Of a DNA stretch of 7,574 bases, positions 7,046 through 7,574 are shown one piece after another. Source of the stretch: Tissierellia bacterium (GTDB taxonomy: Bacteria; Bacillota; Clostridia; Tissierellales; Tepidimicrobiaceae); assembly GCA_012518745.1 (NCBI GenBank), contig JAAYRM010000037.1, positions 1-7,574 of the forward strand, written 5' to 3'. The position numbers were made by a program, and so were the translations under genes. Numbering within the stretch: position 1 is the first letter of the stretch; each line of letters begins with the position of its first letter. The notes under the pieces were generated by a model. The model had not been told where the DNA came from. It searched no databases and worked only from the letters and a program-made list of their open reading frames with translations.

Positions 7046-7080
7046 CCATAATACAAAGGTGGCACCGAGGACGCCACCTT
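7046..7080 (-). terminator. Hairpin, probable intrinsic terminator of the DUF1657 gene
   Basis: AAGGTGGC (7080-7073) and GCCACCTT (7063-7056) form a perfect 8-bp GC-rich stem with a 9-nt loop, followed on the minus strand by TTTGTATTAT, a broken T tract. It begins 20 nt after the DUF1657 stop. The yhhN-like start codon is only 18 nt beyond the stem, so partial read-through, or a role as a leader hairpin for that gene, is possible. On the plus strand the same stem has no T run. Confidence 0.6.
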
Positions 7081-7099
7081 ATCCTACAATTTCGTATTA

Positions 7100-7300
7100 C
7101 TAACTATTTAATGGATTATTTTCATTTAAATAATTCAATCTATCACTTAGATACTGAATATGGTTCTCTACCTCAGAAGCCATCTGATCGAACATATGCT
7201 TCGCCTGTTGGTCCTCTGTAGCCTGAGCCATCATACAATAGCTACCTTTCGCTGCTTCACAAGAAGCTATCGCTTGCTGCAGATCACTCTGTACAGTCAT
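7100..7300 (-). CDS. DUF1657-family small helical protein
   Basis: Encodes 66 residues without signal peptide or membrane segment. The layout MTVQSDLQQAIAS..AAKGSY...AQATEDQQAKHMFDQMASEVENHIQYLSDRL matches my recollection of DUF1657 proteins, which begin MTV..DL..TLASLK.A and continue with a helix containing (E/Q)DEQAK.MF. These are small two-helix proteins found mainly in endospore-forming Bacilli and Clostridia, often near spoVA-type sporulation genes; their function is unknown. Unusually, two cysteines (C14 and C22) lie two helical turns apart in the first helix. The start is supported by GAGGTG 5 nt before the ATG. A TATAAT sequence (7358-7353) lies about 50 nt upstream, without a recognisable -35. 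No sporulation genes are visible next to it. Confidence 0.72.
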   Translation of the reverse strand: MTVQSDLQQAIASCEAAKGSYCMMAQATEDQQAKHMFDQMASEVENHIQYLSDRLNYLNENNPLNS

Positions 7301-7412
7301 TTTTTCACCTCGCTTTCAGAATTAGATTAACCAGAATTAGATCCTATAATTCATTATATATGGTGCAAAAAACTACCACTCAGATAGAAATTTTTTTGGT
7401 AAAAATTATTTT

Positions 7413-7443
7413 TTTACTCTGTGAGGTAATAATCCTGTATAAT
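7413..7443 (+). promoter_or_regulatory. Probable promoter of the rightward rhodanese/mnmH-like gene
   Basis: A perfect -10 TATAAT (7438-7443) lies 34 nt before the start codon. The best -35 is TTTACT (7413-7418, 4/6) at a long 19-bp spacing, so this may be a weak or activator-assisted promoter. The surrounding 177-bp divergent region is A/T-rich with A and T runs (7391-7415) and holds no further gene that I can see. Confidence 0.5.
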
Positions 7444-7477
7444 ATATATGGTTAATACCAATGGATAAGGTGATTAT

Positions 7478-7574
7478 ATGTACAAAACATTGAGCTATGA
7501 TGATATCGACCAAGGCAATATAGATGGACCCTATATTTTAATAGATGTTAGGAGTCCTAAGGAGTATAGTTTAG
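7478..7574 (+). CDS. mnmH: Rhodanese-domain protein, probably tRNA 2-selenouridine synthase MnmH/SelU (cut by window edge)
   Basis: The first 32 codons are visible. They read MYKTLSYDDID, then YILIDVRSPKEYSL at about 19-32. The LIDVRSPKEY motif is the first conserved block of rhodanese domains. An N-terminal K-T-(I/L)-S-Y-(D/E)-(D/E)-I followed directly by it is what I recall for Firmicute MnmH, which replaces sulfur by selenium in the wobble 2-thiouridine of some tRNAs using selenophosphate. The catalytic cysteine and the C-terminal P-loop domain that would prove this are outside the window, so a single-domain sulfurtransferase remains possible. The ribosome binding site AAGGTGAT precedes the ATG closely. 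It is the only rightward gene. Confidence 0.6.
   Translation, partial: MYKTLSYDDIDQGNIDGPYILIDVRSPKEYSL

Noticed and set aside
6832..7221. A 129-codon plus-strand open reading frame spanning the yhhN start and the DUF1657 gene
   Set aside because: It crosses two better-supported minus-strand genes and the hairpin between them, and has no ribosome binding site or recognisable domain.

Overview
The window looks like chromosomal DNA from a low-GC, probably endospore-forming Firmicute of the Clostridia/Tissierellia type. The pointers are strong GGAGG-type ribosome binding sites, a tRNA-Cys T-box leader ahead of cysteine genes, a DUF1657-type small protein (typical of spore-formers), heavy use of ATA and AGG codons, and a one-piece Gram-positive RND exporter. 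I cannot name the species. There is no insertion sequence, CRISPR array, phage gene, rRNA or tRNA. Nearly everything is read leftwards (minus strand); only the partial gene at the right edge reads rightwards.

Reading in the direction of transcription from the right edge: a divergent intergenic region (7301-7477) separates a plus-strand rhodanese-type gene, cut by the window end and probably mnmH/selU, from a minus-strand 66-residue DUF1657-family gene. A GC-rich hairpin follows that gene. Just beyond the hairpin comes a YhhN/TMEM86-type membrane protein (putative lysoplasmalogenase family).

The largest block is a two-gene unit, RND exporter plus TetR repressor (6249-1908). Its promoter is embedded in the last codons of the yhhN-like gene. 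A 20-bp palindrome with perfect 9-bp arms lies at the expected transcription start, and the tetR gene overlaps the 3' end of the exporter gene by 8 nt. This is a self-contained drug- or lipid-efflux switch: the repressor probably shuts off its own operon until a ligand releases it. The exporter carries a roughly 215-residue charged coiled-coil hairpin inserted in its first extracytoplasmic loop, and no adaptor (HlyD-like) or TolC-like gene is visible beside it. This is the most interesting item in the window.

The left part holds a universal stress protein gene (uspA-like) and then a cysteine biosynthesis operon. A sigma-A-type promoter, a T-box leader with a TGC specifier and a UGGA acceptor-binding bulge, and a terminator precede cysK. 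cysE (serine acetyltransferase) starts 5 nt after the cysK stop and is cut by the window edge. The logic is classic: uncharged tRNA-Cys blocks the terminator and turns on the last two steps of cysteine synthesis (serine to O-acetylserine by CysE, O-acetylserine plus sulfide to cysteine by CysK).

I found no convincing wholly new system. The best candidates for a second look are the coiled-coil RND exporter with its own operator and repressor, and the hairpin positioned just before the yhhN-like gene.
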